Shown one piece after another: positions 33,740 to 63,574 of a DNA stretch of 64,000 nt. Source of the stretch: Chamaea fasciata (lineage: Eukaryota; Chordata; Aves; Passeriformes; Sylviidae); the NCBI GenBank assembly GCA_029207755.1, contig JARCOQ010000016.1, positions 10,030,501 through 10,094,500 of the forward strand. Direction: 5' to 3'. The notes under the pieces were generated by a model. It saw only the letters and a program-made list of their open reading frames with translations, did no database searches and was not told where the DNA came from. A program made the translations under genes and the position numbers. Positions within the stretch are counted from its first letter, which is position 1. Each line of letters starts with the position of its first letter.

Positions 33740-36700
33740 TCATGTTTTCTTCTTCCTTTCCAGCACTGTAGGAGGGTTAAAGATTTCCTTTAAATTCCTC
33801 CAGATCCCTTTAGAATAAATGTTTCTGTAGAGGAGGGGTCTGTCAGGAGGCTGTGAGGGGAGATGGGGGGAACCCCCAAATCTTCGGGACTTGCACCATT
33901 CGTTGGTGGTTTGGTTGGTGAGGGCCAAATACAGACTGAAGCAGCAATATCCCCCCAGGACGAGTGTGAGCAGGATCACAAAACCCAGCATGAAGACAAT
34001 CCTGGGGAAAGTCAAGAAAAGGTGCTGCAGAGAAAAAGAAAAGTAAGTTAAAATCTGGGAGGGTTGAATCCCATGTGCACATGGCACTGTGGCTGCATTC
34101 CAGGGCGGTGTGTCCTGCTCTAACACCTCCACGAAGGTACCTCAGGGACTCTGAGCTGTTTCCTAAACTTTACTACATCAGCTAGTCACTGGAATGTAAA
34201 TTCCTCCTCCATGAACCAGATCTGCCGAGTGACAGATCCTGGAGACAGGAGTCTGTAGGATGTGAAGTGCTGGTGAGAAAAATCCCCCATTTTTAAAGTA
34301 TTCAGCAGTGGCAGTTTTCTCAATCTAGTTATACATGAAAAACACCTAAAAACCTGCAGTCTGCCCCAAAACCCTGCAGCCTCTCCCCGTGCTGGGGGAA
34401 CAGGACAACATTCCTGACAGCAAAGTGTACGGGCAGAACATTTTATACCACCGACCTGGACAAGGAAGGGAATCCCCACGGGCTGCTCCTGTCCCTGGGC
34501 ATCCAGGTAGGTGCCGTGCATGATATTGGAGAGCAGCAGCACCTGGATGAGGAATGCAGCTGTGACAGCAGCCACAGCCCCAGCTGTGGCAGTCAGGGAC
34601 AGCAGGTACAGCAGGAACACACCAGCATTGCAGGCCCCGATGCAGTTGTTGACCCACACACAGTGGTGGTCAAAGCGATGCACGCACGTCCTGCAGACAC
34701 CTCCAGGAGAAAGGGGCAAAACGGGTCTTGGCACTTCATTCCTAATTAAGTTTGATCTTTACATGTTTTCTGAGCTGAAAATATGTGGGAGTTGCAGTCA
34801 GGGTTTAGCTGGCAGCTTTTGAAGCGAGTAAATTTAATTGTGTATCCTAAGAGAAACAATGAATTCCGTTTCCTCATTTATTTGCGAAGACTGCAGCTCC
34901 AAGACTTTGGTTTCTCTGACAGTACTGGCTGGCAAAGCACCTGAAAGGCAGAGTTTGTAGCTCCCACCTTTGTTTTAGATGATAAAAAGAGGTGGTGGAC
35001 TTCTCATGCCTGGCAGTGTTCCAGGTCAGACTGGACAGGACTTGGAGCACCCTGGGATAGTGGAAGGTGTCCCTGCCCCTGGCAGGGGGTGACATGAGAT
35101 GGGCTTTAAAGATCCCTCCCAGCCCAAACCATCACAGGATTCTGTGACTATGAAATAGAAAATCCCAGTCTGAGGTCCTGACAGGTGATAATTTCTCATT
35201 TAAATTCCAGCTGCTTGCAAACCCAGCTGTTCCCGACCCCGAATTATCCCTCAGAACTGGTAATTTGTGTGAGAAGAAACAGCACCCAACCAGCTCCATG
35301 GATGGGCAAATGCAGCTGTGACCTGGGACCTCAGGAAAACAAACACAGCCTCGTGAGCACTGAGCTGGTGACAGAACAGCTGTAGTGGGAACTGCAGCTC
35401 CTGGGGGAGAATTCCTTTGGGAAGGTCTTACTGTCATGGTTATCAAGGAATTTCAGATCCTTACTGCAGTGCTTGGACCTGGCTGGCTTCTCCACAGTGC
35501 ATGTGGGACACACGAGGCCCCTCTGAAACAACACCCCATCATAGGCATAAACCTTAACCAGGGATGCAGCGTTGAATTTTGTTACTGTACCTGCAAAAGA
35601 GACATGAAAAGTAACTAAAAAATGAGATTTGTAGCAGATTTTTTTTTCTGTTTTCAAAGAGTAGGAGCATGATGTTACCAGGATTGGCCCGGGAGCAGAG
35701 CAGGAAGCAGCCCAGGTTCCCAGCCAGCAGCAGGTAGGGCAGGAGCAGCAGCAGGAGGTGGAACTGCAGCTCCCAGCAGTACACAACCACCTCCCAGGTG
35801 TACTCCCCAAACACTGCAGCCTGCAGGCCTACGTGCAGGACCACAAACAAACAGCTCCTGGAAAGGAAAGGGGACAGTCTATTTAATACTCAGCATCCTC
35901 ATTAACAGGTCAAGTACACTCAGAGGTGATCAAAGACTTTCCAAATGCAAGGAGACACCTCTTTTAGGTTTTCAGGCCAGCTTGGATTGCATATTAATAG
36001 TGTTTTCTCCATCCACTGGCTTCTCCTCCTCTTCTTCCCACATACACTCCTTTAAATATGTCAGCTAAATTCCCTGCTTTATTCACATGTCCTTTGGATT
36101 TCTTTCCCTGTCAGTACAAAGTCTTATAATCACTTGCTGCTGACAAAATATGCCACAGCAACAGGCCACAAAACATTCTGCCAGAAGACATTTGCTACTC
36201 TGAAAGCAAAGAAAATTCTCCCAGAATAATCTTAAAAACTCTGCAGTAATATAACCAGCTGTTAGAAAATAAGGGTGGCAGGAGCTGGGCAGTGATGAAC
36301 ACCAGTTCCAGAGTGTGTGGAGAATCCCAGTGCCCCCAGCACCTCTGACTCTCTGTCTCAGGTTGTTTTGGAGCAGAGGATCAGCAGAACAGGTACAAAC
36401 CCACCCCAGCACTCCCAACACAGCTGCAGATTTACAGCCCTGAAGTCACAGTCACACTGAGCTGCTGTCCCCAGAGAAAAGGTATTTAAATCATTCCTGA
36501 GGCACCAGAGTTTACAGACACCACAAAATCCACCTGAATCCAGCAGGCTGCACACTGGCAGCTTCCCCCTCAGCCACCTGGACACCCAGGCTGCTGGGCT
36601 GAGACTAATGGGATTTGAGGGAGAAGATGGAGACTGAGAGTCTGTCTGATTCCATCTGCAGCTGCCAGAGAGGCTGGGTAATTCCTGTGGGGCTGCAGGA

Positions 36701-39544
36701 TCCCACCAGTGTGACCAACATCTGTTCCTGAGCCACATTATCTCCATTTGTCAATATGTTCAAGCATTTCAGGGCACCACCCTCTAAACAACAAAAATGG
36801 AAGGGAGAGACAACAGCGTGGCAAACCTCAAAGGGAATCTGTAATCCCTGACAGGCAGCCCAAATGGAGACAGAATACCTAAGGATCATACTGAGAGCTC
36901 TGATGGTGGCAGGAGATCCCAACAGAACCAGAAATAAGAGAGAACAAATGCCAAAGGGATACAAGTGCATTACCTTGTGTGGAAGAGCCTGTGCAGTGCC
37001 CGGTGTGTCACCCTCTGGAGCTGGGCGGGGACCACCAGTGACAGCACCTGAGGGAAATGAAGCTCTGTGTTACCTGGCCATCCCTGCTGCCTTGGGGCAA
37101 GCTCAGAGTTAAGCACAAGTCCCTCATCCCTCAGTTCTGGACCTGCACAGCCACAGCACCAGGGAGGAGGCTCCTTTTCAGGGGCATCTGAGCTTCTCCC
37201 CACAGAATCAAAGGTGGAAGAGACCTTCAAGAACACCAAGTCCAACCATAACACACAGAATCACAGAATCCTGGAATCACTCAGCTTGGACAGGCCCTAA
37301 AAGTTCCTCAAGTCCAACCTGTGCCAAATCCCCACCTTGTCCCCAGCCCAGAGCACCGAGTGCCACCTCCAGTCCTTCCTTGGACACCTCCAGGGATGGG
37401 GACTCCAAACCTCCCTGGGCAGTTTCAATGCCTGATCACCCTTTCCATGGGGAAAGAAGAGAGGCAGGAATGCTGCTGGGGTTTTCCACATGGGACTGAT
37501 GTTCCTGGGAGCCCCCTAGGCCCAAACAAACAAATCTGGGTTAATGTGTGAAAGTTCTAAGGAGCTTAGAGTGGGTGTAGGGTGGGGATGGGTTAAGCAG
37601 GGGATAGAACTGACCAATTCCCCAGCTACAATATGCTCCATCAGCCCATCTGACAGATCAAAGGGAGATAAGCAAAGAGATAAAGTCTTTGGCCTCCAGA
37701 AAAGAGAGAAAAAAAAAAATCCACGAGCCAGCCAAACCCCCCAAAATCCAGTTTCTCCAGCTCCAGCTCTGATCCAGCCCCACAGCTCCATGTCTAATTG
37801 CCCTTTCAAGCAGAGCTTGACGTGCTGAAGGAGGAACCTGCCCGTGTTCATTGAGTGAATCCCTGAGCCAGGGCTGTGCCTGTGGAACTGTCTGCCTGGG
37901 CTGCTTCGAGCTGACACATCTCTATAGCAACACAGCAATTAGAGCTGCTGAGCCTATTTCTAGCTGACGTGGAGGGAAAATATGCAGTGAGAGCTTCTTG
38001 CCTCAGATGTGAAAGACCAGGAGGCAAAAAGCATATGTGGAGCTGAGAGGATGCTAAATATTTTGGTGTGAACTGGCACGTCTCAGCTCGGCAGCTCGAG
38101 GGACGAGTGTTTGTAAAAAGAAGTTGTTTTTTTTTTTTTTTTTTTTGAGTGTGCTGCAAGAGGAAATACAACCCAGCAGAAAAAGAACCTGCAGGAAACC
38201 TCAACACACTGCGGGCTAATGCCAAGTGCCCTCAGCTGCTCCCCCAAGGCCCTTCACCACCCTCGCGTCCATCCTTTGGACGCTCTCTAAGAGCTTCAGC
38301 CCCTTCTGATATTCTGGGGTTTGTATTGTATTGGTCCTTATCTTATAATAATTTATCTTATATTCTGACCTTACATTTAGCATTGCTTGTATTTATATCC
38401 CAGGTAAAATATTGATTACGTTCAGATGTATTTATTTCCCAGGCACAGGTATTGATTAGATTCCTCCAGACAGTGGCTTCACACCACAGCAGTAATTTAA
38501 TTGCTGCTGTTTAAACACTTCATAGCAGCAGCTATTAAGATATGAGGGGGGAAAAAATCAATTTCTCTGCACAGTGTGTCTATAAACCAAAAGGAAGTAT
38601 AATACCAGTAATAAAAAAAAGTCTATCTGAACTCCTGTGAACAGCATTAAATATAATTTACAATTTAAGTGATAATTCCCTCATCCTCTACCTTCCAGGA
38701 ATATTGCAGCTTGCTTTTTTTTTTTTTCCCTTTTCATTCAGACACAGCCCAACAGACAGAAAAATGAACTGGTGCTTTTCCAATTCCGTTTTTACAATAA
38801 AATGCCAATTCTTAATCCTCTTTTAAACCTCTTCATTCCTGCTTCTTTCTTAGTGAACAAGAGCCTGCAGCATTAGTACACACATTAAAGAGCTTCCCCT
38901 AAAATATCTGCCACCACTTATAATTCTCTCCCTATTTTAATCCTCAAACCTCCCCCACTTTTTTCCTCTCGATGACAGCAGCCAATACCACAAAAACTGC
39001 AAATTTCTGGGCCTGATTATTTTTTAATTTTTCAAAGCTGTGTTACTGAAGAAGGCGCTTCTGGCATGGTGAGAAGCTCTATCCTCACCCCAGACAGGCA
39101 CAGGCCCGGACAGGAGATGGGAGACCCAAATGATTTTTTTATTACCTGCTCGGGCAGGACTTAATCAACTCAAAGGAAGTGTATTTCTACTTCCTATCCC
39201 ACTTCCTTGAGAGCAGACATTAAAACAGGATGAAATATATCACCACTCTGACCACACACAGTGGTTTTTTTGGTTTGTTGGGTTTTGTTTTTTTTTTTTT
39301 TTCAGAGAACAAATATAGCAGTTGTGCTAATTTTAGCAGAACAAAGCAGGGCAGATTACCAGAACGGGAGATGATCATTCCCCTGGAAGTTCATTCTCTA
39401 CCTGGGAGCACAGTGCTTTACCTGGCTTGCCCTGTTGACACTCCTTGTGAGGAAACTCTCCTTCCTTCCCGAGCAGAGGCAGAGCAGGGCAGTGACGGTG
39501 AGCACAAAGCACAGGTAAATCAGGAAGAGGGTCAGGAAATCCAT
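33740..39544 (-). CDS. ZDHHC4: ZDHHC4, DHHC-type protein S-acyltransferase
   Basis: Six exons close to 343 aa (human 344): 39544-39422, 37047-36974, 35857-35679, 35590-35465, 34700-34456 and 34024-33740. The protein starts [17 protein letters not shown] (TM1), then has two more hydrophobic blocks before the zinc-binding cysteine-rich domain ([27 protein letters not shown]), with DHHC at about 178-181. A TM pair follows ([36 protein letters not shown]), then NQTTNEW, the TTxE-like motif. The last residues KKKT form a KKXX dilysine ER-retrieval signal, consistent with ER/Golgi location. The exon 5 acceptor is the CTGGAG at 34701-34706, because it alone restores the HCSVCRTC spacing of the zinc domain. 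Confidence 0.95.
34990..35155 (+). mobile_element. CR1 LINE 3' end in a ZDHHC4 intron
   Basis: Sense CR1: TGTTCCAGGTCAGACTGGAC, GATAGTGGAAGGTGTCCCTG, CCCAGCCCAAACCATCACAG, ATTCTGTGACTATG. Confidence 0.8.
37195..37470 (-). mobile_element. CR1-type LINE 3' fragment(s) upstream of ZDHHC4 exon 2
   Basis: Antisense CR1: CACAGAATCCTGGAATCACT, CCAAATCCCCACCTTGTCCC, GACACCTCCAGGGATGGGGA, CTTTCCATGGGGAAAGAAG. A partial second 3' end (ACAGAATCAAAGGTGGAAGA) abuts its left side. Confidence 0.75.
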
Positions 39545-39552
39545 CCCGAGCC
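39545..39552 (-). other. ZDHHC4 start exon 5' UTR and acceptor
   Basis: A TTGCAG acceptor (minus) lies 8 bases upstream of the ATG at 39544, so a further upstream non-coding exon must exist. Confidence 0.6.
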
Positions 39553-39719
39553 CTGCAATGGAACAGGAGCAGCTGTTGGAGCCCTGGGTGCCCTCAGCAG
39601 GGTCTGGCATTCCCTGAGCTCAGGGATGGAGCAGCCCCAGCCTGGGCAAGGTCCCCTCCAGCAGCACCCAGCACTGAGGGCAGTGTTTTATCTACCTCTG
39701 TGAAGGCCAAATGCAGAAT

Positions 39720-40250
39720 CCCAAAATCTTTTAGGTTGAAAAAAACCTTCCAGCCCATCGAGTCCCAGCTGTGCTCGATGCCCACCTTGTCCCCAGCCCC
39801 AAGCTCTGAGTGCCACCTCCAGGTGACACCTCCAGGGATGGGCACAGCAAACGACCCTGGGCAGCCCCTGCAAGCCCTGAGCACCCTTTCCATGGGAAAA
39901 TTCCTGCTGATGTCCGTCCTGACCCTGCCCCGGCACCGTCTGAGGCCGTTTCCCCTTGTCCTGTCCCTGCTCCCTGGGACATCCAGTCCCACTGTTCCCC
40001 CAGCACTGCCAAAGCCACCACTAACCCAAGCACTGTCCCCAAGTGCCACATCCACAGGGCGTTGAAATCCATCCAGGCACGGGGACTCCACCCCTGCCCT
40101 GGGCTGGGCAGCATTTCCGGGATGGAATTTTCCCTAAAATCCCACCCAAACCTCCCCTGGCCCAGCCTGAGGCCGCTCCCTCTGCTCCTGTCCCTGTTCC
40201 CTGGGAGCAGAGCCCGACCCCCCCCGGCTGTCCCCTCCTGTCGGGGAGTT
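39720..40250 (-). mobile_element. Two adjoining antisense CR1 copies in the ZDHHC4 first intron
   Basis: Copy 1 (about 39720-39975): CCAGCCCATCGAGTCCCAGC, GACACCTCCAGGGATGGGCA, GCACCCTTTCCATGGG, CTGAGGCCGTTTCCCCTTGT. Copy 2 (about 40020-40250) repeats the 5'-ward part: TCCCCAAGTGCCACATCCAC, GCCTGAGGCCGCTCCCTCTG. Confidence 0.7.
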
Positions 40251-40585
40251 GTGCAGAGCCACAAGGTCCCCCCGATCCCCATTTCTCCAGGCTCAGCCCC
40301 TTCCCCAGCTCCCTTCGGAGCTCCATCCCCTTCCCCAGCGCCGTTCCCTGCCCTGGGCAGGCTCCAGTCCCGGGGGTCAGTCCGGGACAGTCCCGGAGCA
40401 GCCGCGGCCCGGCGGAAGCGGCTCCGCTCGGGCGATCCCGGCGCTTCCAGCGCCCTCCGGCGCCGCGGAGGCCCCGGCCCCGGCACAGCCCCCGTGTGCG
40501 GGTAGAGATGAAACCGTGAACACATCACTGAAATCAGCCCGTGAACGCCGGAGCTGCCGCGTTCTCGCAGTCCCGGGCACGTTAC

Positions 40586-40660
40586 CGTGTGAGCCCCGTG
40601 CGGTTGATGTGCGCCTTCCGTCTTCCCGCAGCGCCGCCACCCGCTGCCCTTTGCCCGTGC
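40586..40660 (-). promoter_or_regulatory. Candidate ZDHHC4 non-coding first exon with ETS-like motifs
   Basis: A minus-strand donor CACACG|GTAACG (40586/40585) follows a CpG-rich segment with GGGAAGACGGAAGG, two GGAA ETS-type cores. It can splice to the acceptor at 39553. The exact start is not known. Confidence 0.45.
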
Positions 40661-43600
40661 TGTGTCCTTCCTTAGGAATCGCCCCAAATCCCTGCAGCGT
40701 TGTGGCCTTTTGGTGGAGTCTCTAAAGCAAAGTTCTCGTGCCTTCCCGGAGCTCTGAGCACGGTGTTCCCTTGTGACCCGCATCCATCCTCCTGGTCCCA
40801 CCCTGTCCCAGGTGAGGGGGGTTCGCTGCCGCACCTGGGGGTTCGCACCTGGGCCGGGGATGAGGATGGAGCTCCGTGCCCGTCCCTCGGCGCTGTCTGA
40901 CAACTGAAACCGCCCGCCGCTCCCGCCGGGGCCGATTGGGTTACGGTGCCCGCCTGGAACTTGCCAGAGAAACTCGCCCGCGTCACGGATCCGAAGGCTC
41001 CCAAACTGCTGGGATGGTTTTCCCAGCCCGGGGTCCCGCTGTGCCGCTGGCTGGAGCTCAGACAGCACAGGTAAGCGTTCCAGGGATGCTTCAGGGGCTT
41101 CAGCCAAAGAGGACATGAGTCGTCTTGGTGGGAGGCAGGAGAGGAGCTTGAGTTTCAGGAAGAGTGTCTTTTTTCCCTTGGTGAGCCCAGCGCACCCACC
41201 TGGGCCACCAGTGCACCAAACAGGACATGAGGGGGAGAAATGAAGCCAAAATGTTCCTGGGGCACAGCTGTCGTGGAGTCTAGGCCAAGACACCTGGGTC
41301 CTGATGGAGGATGGAGGGAAAAACCCATTTCTCCCCATCCTACTGAGACAGCAGAATATGTGCAGGCACAGAAAAAACTTGGCTTGTGTCACTGGATGTC
41401 ACCTGGCATGGCTGGCAGCACAGAAGGGGCTGGGGGTAGTTTATTTGTGGGGGGACAGGCAGGGTCTGTGTGCCATGGTCCCTGGGCACAGCCAGGACAG
41501 GAGCTGCAGCGAGGGCCACCACCCTGGGACTCAGCACTGCCCAGGAGCTCGTCCACTCTCGGTGCCCTTACAGGCTGTGCTCAAGGACAGCCAGCCAGCA
41601 AATACCTGGGCAGAGGCTGAGACTCAGAGGGATGAAGCTCATCCAGTCCAAGCACTGTGAAAATCACTTAGAAAGTCTCATCTGGTCAAAGTCTGGCAGA
41701 AGAGGTCTTAATGGAAACCACCTCCATTCACCTGGGATCCCAGAATTCACTTCTTTCAAGGATTAAAATTCACTGCCAGTGTTTAAAGTGCTCAAGTCAG
41801 TTAAAAACTGAGGGAAAAGAAGAAATTACCTCACTGGCTGAACAAAACAACAAAAGGAATTAATTGCAGTTTTGACTGTTTGGGGAGGGAATAGTGACAG
41901 ATGCGTGAGTTTGTAGGAGCTGTGTGTGTGTCAGTGTCAGCACAGGAGGACAGATGCCCCAAAGCCCGGGGATTGCTGCTCATGAGGAGATTTGTGCAGG
42001 AAAACCTGCCAGAAAGGGCCTGGAGAGGACAGGAGGAGCAGGAAGAGGAGGAAGAAGTGAGTTTCAATCCCCTGAAGCAGTGACATGACCACAGAGGTCC
42101 CGAGCAGGAGGAAGACCCTTCACCACATGGTGCTCATCCTCAGGCTGTGGAGAGCAGGTCCCCACAGCTCTCCTGGCTGAGGCTGTGCCCACCCCCTTGC
42201 CAGCTGTCCCAGGTGTTCCAGCTGTTCCAGGTGTCCCAGGGGAGGTTTTCCAACCCCGTCCATCCCGTGCTGGGGCCGAGGGGAGGCTGGCTCACCGCGT
42301 GGTCCATGGAGAGCTGCAGACGCCCCTTCCCGCCGGTGCCGCAGCAGGACGTGTAATTCCCTAAAACCTCTTAGCGTGCTAAGCCCTGGGATCCCTCAGT
42401 GCCGAGGAGAAAATCAGAAATAGCAGCTTAAGGGACAGTGGGTGCCTGCGCGGGGGGCTCTGTGGCCAAACACTCGGCTGCTCTCCGCTGCCAGGACCCC
42501 AGGCAGCCCCACATGGAGCAGCCTGGCTGGGGACAGCTCTCCCGGTGAGCCCCAAAGTCCTCGACCCCCAAATCCCTGTGACAAACCCCTTGTAGGTCTT
42601 ACTCCCAAAATCTCCGTGAGTCACTCACCTCTGCCGGCGAGATCCTGGCACGCCCGGGTGCCCCCGGAGCTGTCCCTGCTGCTCCTCACAGCGCTGTCGC
42701 TTCGGATTTGCCCGGTGTGGGTAAAGGATTTCCCTCCACGGGCACTAATCTGTTTTCCCTCCTTCCAGCTCCTAATTCCCCCCAGATCTGCAGGCTCAGG
42801 TCAGCACCGGGCTGAGCCAGGACGAGCACGGCAATTAGTCTGCCCGCGCTCCTCTGTGCGATGGAAATAAAGTTAATTAGGAAACGACAAGGCCAGAAAG
42901 GCTTTAGTGCATGTCTGGCACTGAGCTGGAGCAGCTGGAAGGGCGCAGGGCTCCCGTAGGAAGGCCGGGAAGGGGCAGCCACCCCCTGCCCTCTGTCCCA
43001 GTGCCACGGCAGCCGTTTCACCCACCCCGGGTCGGCCCCCAGCCCTGGGGGCTGCAGCGAGGACGGGGAAGCCGGGAAGGCTTCCCATGCACCCAGGTCT
43101 GTGGGTGCATGGGAAACACTTCCAAGGGTGATGGAGGAGAGTCAAGAAAGCTTCGAGACCTTGGTGTGACAAATCTGCCGCCGGTGAGAGCCCCCGGCTT
43201 GCCTGGATGGCCACGGAATTCTGTAAGTGCTGGAGCTGAGGGGCGGCGAGGTGGGAGTGCAGCTCCCCGCTGATCTCGGGATTTTTCTCTGGAGCACAGC
43301 CCGAAGCAGCAGCACTGGGACCATCCCGGTGCTTACTGGGCTCCTGCTGGAGCTCTCAGAAGTCGTACTCAACAGCCCCGGGGATGGGATGTGGTTGCAG
43401 ATGGGTTTCATCCCGCTGCTGCCAGGCTTGCCCCGAGCTTCACCCTCAGCTCTTCCCCTGTGAGTCTCATAGTCTCTGTAAGATAATTTGCCCGGGTAAA
43501 ACTGAGTGTCATTTCTGTAAGTGGTTAGTGTGTGCTCAGTGACACAGATGGAATGAACACGGGGTTAAAAGCATCTTCACAGGCAGCTGAGAGATCAAAT

Positions 43601-44482
43601 GCGAAGGAAAACCACACGTGAGTTATTTCAGTGAGTGTCAGTGGGCAGTGCAGGCAGGATGAGGGAATGGGAGGGTGGGAAGGGACCACAGCCAGGTCAT
43701 CTGGACGGCACAGCATGGAAAGGGCATCTGAGTGCACTGTGCACATCAGCTGGCCGGGTTCACCTTGGGCAAAGACGACTCCTGCAGATGTTCAGGGCTG
43801 ATGTGCCCGATGTCTCCTTGAGCATCCATGGAGCCAGTCCAAACCCTTCACGTGAACCACAAACAAGCCCTGCTGAAAACCATCACCCTGCCATTTCGGG
43901 ATGCTGCCTGCAGGACAGCTCATACACGGGACTGAGAGGGCACAAAGAAATGATCCTCAGAGAGCTGAGAGGATCTGGCAAATTCTAATGAATTTACAGT
44001 ATTTTTGTGGTTGCAAACTGCTAAAATATTGAGTTAAAATGTTGGTTAAAATCAAGCTGGTTTAAGTCCTTGGATCATATGTTCATTGATGTAACATGTC
44101 AGGGAAATGAACTAATCATTTTGATGGACAAATAAATACAAGAAAATGCCTAAACGAGGCTCCTGGGGAGAGGGGGTAGGTGGTGCCACAGGTGAGACCA
44201 GGGCTGTGCCAGGTCACTTTTGAGTGCCACGTGTAGCCCCAACCTTCCCAGCCAGTGCGGCCTCCTCAATGGCACTGCCAGCAGTCTAAGATGGGGTAAA
44301 AGCTGATATTTTAAGGAAATCTAGAGGAAATCCAGGCTCTTGGGGCCTTTCTTCCCATGGTGAGGGGGACCCAGCACACGCTGTAACTCCCCACCCGCCG
44401 GGCTCCACACGGCACCTACGGGAACGGCCCCATAGGATGCAAAAGCCATCCCAACTCCTCTCTTTCCCTCCTTCTTTTCCAG
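40661..44482. other. Divergent intergenic region between ZDHHC4 and GRID2IP
   Basis: No protein-coding exon was recognised in this 3.8 kb. Open frames are short and lack family features. Upstream non-coding exon(s) of the GRID2IP long isoform must lie here or further left, because the ATG exon starts at an acceptor. Confidence 0.5.
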
Positions 44483-44490
44483 TCTCAGCC

Positions 44491-62368
<17,878 letters not shown>

Positions 62369-62954
62369 TAACTCCAGCCGCACCCTCCCCCTGGCGCCTG
62401 GCCTGCAGCCCTGCCCTGCCGGGGTCTGTGTCAGGCAGAGCTGGGCTGGGAGGCTGTCACACGGAGCTCTGCTGTCACACCAGCTCTGCTGTCCCTCTGC
62501 TCTCCAGGTTCCCCTGCCTGTGCACGAGCTCATCTCAGTCCAGGTGACCTGCCTGGGGACAGGGACTTTAGTTGAGATCCTTTGGTTTAGTTAGATCCTT
62601 TAGGTTTTTGTTCCTTTAGGTTAATTTGGTCACCTCTTTATCCCTTATTCCCCAGTTCAGGCTGTCTTGCTGCCTGGCTGTCCCTGACAGCCCCAGATCC
62701 TGTTCCAGCTCTTTCAGTAAATCTTTCCATGGCCCATCCTTGTCTCCTCACTCTTCCCAGAGTCTTGGCTGCAGCATTCCTTGGTGGCTGCAGGGGAATG
62801 GCTGTGGCTGGCAGAGCCCTCATCCTGCCATGGAGCACATCCCTCCTGTCCTGTGCAGGGACCCAAGCACATCCCCTGGCACACTCCAGATTTCATCAGT
62901 GACCTCGTTTCCTGCCCTTGCCTGGTCTTCCAGCAGCCTTTTATCAGAGGCTGT

Positions 62955-63120
62955 CACAGAATCATGGAATGATTTGGGTTAGAAGAGACCTTAAAGAACA
63001 TCTTGTCCCACCCCTGCCATGGGCAGGGACACCTTCCAGGCTGCTCCAAGCCCCATCCAACCTTCCCTTGGACACTTCCAGGGATCCAGGGGCAGCCACA
63101 GCTTCTCTGAGCAGCCTGGG
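62955..63120 (-). mobile_element. CR1 LINE 3' fragment
   Basis: Antisense: CACAGAATCATGGAATGATT, CCACCCCTGCCATGGGCAGG, AAGCCCCATCCAACCTTCCC, CCAGGGGCAGCCACAGCTTC. Downstream of the last visible GRID2IP exon. Confidence 0.85.
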
Positions 63121-63359
63121 CCAGGGCAGGATTTCATGCTGTTGCAGGCTGTTCTATCCTCATGGAGTGGGGTGCTTAGCCCTGCTATTCCCAACGGCTC
63201 TTTTCCCCCAAAACCAGATGGAACCTTTGTCCCCAGGAGTTGCCAGCCCAGCCACCCTCCTCAGTGCATTTCTCCCTCAGCCTGTTTACCTGCAGCTGGC
63301 TAAAATTCAAATCTTTCCAGGCTTCTCTCTGCTTTCTGGTGCTGTCCCACCCTCTTACA

Positions 63360-63490
63360 CATAAAATCACAGAGTCCATTAGGCTGGAAAAGCCCTCTGA
63401 GACCTTTGAGTCCAACCCTTCCCCCAGCACTGCTGACCACTACTGACCATGTCCCCAGCAGCCACATCCACGTGGTTTTTAATCCCTGCA
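63360..63490 (-). mobile_element. CR1 LINE 3' fragment, second subfamily
   Basis: Antisense: AAAATCACAGAGTCCATTAG, TTTGAGTCCAACCCTTCCCC, ACCATGTCCCCAGCAGCCAC. Confidence 0.65.
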
Positions 63491-63574
63491 CATCTGCAGG
63501 GTGTCAAAGTTTTGTCTTTTTTTTTTTTTTTTTTTTTTTTTTCCTCTGCCAGAGCCAGGATTGATTGCACGGGA

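Noticed and set aside
34681..34690. CTGCAG acceptor for ZDHHC4 exon 5
   Set aside because: Using it would remove the first cysteine pair spacing of the zinc domain; the CTGGAG acceptor 10 bp upstream restores HCSVCRTC and the phase.
39731..41392. 553-codon minus-strand frame upstream of the ZDHHC4 start exon
   Set aside because: Runs through CR1 copies and a CpG-rich promoter, has no domain, and conflicts with the splice structure of ZDHHC4.
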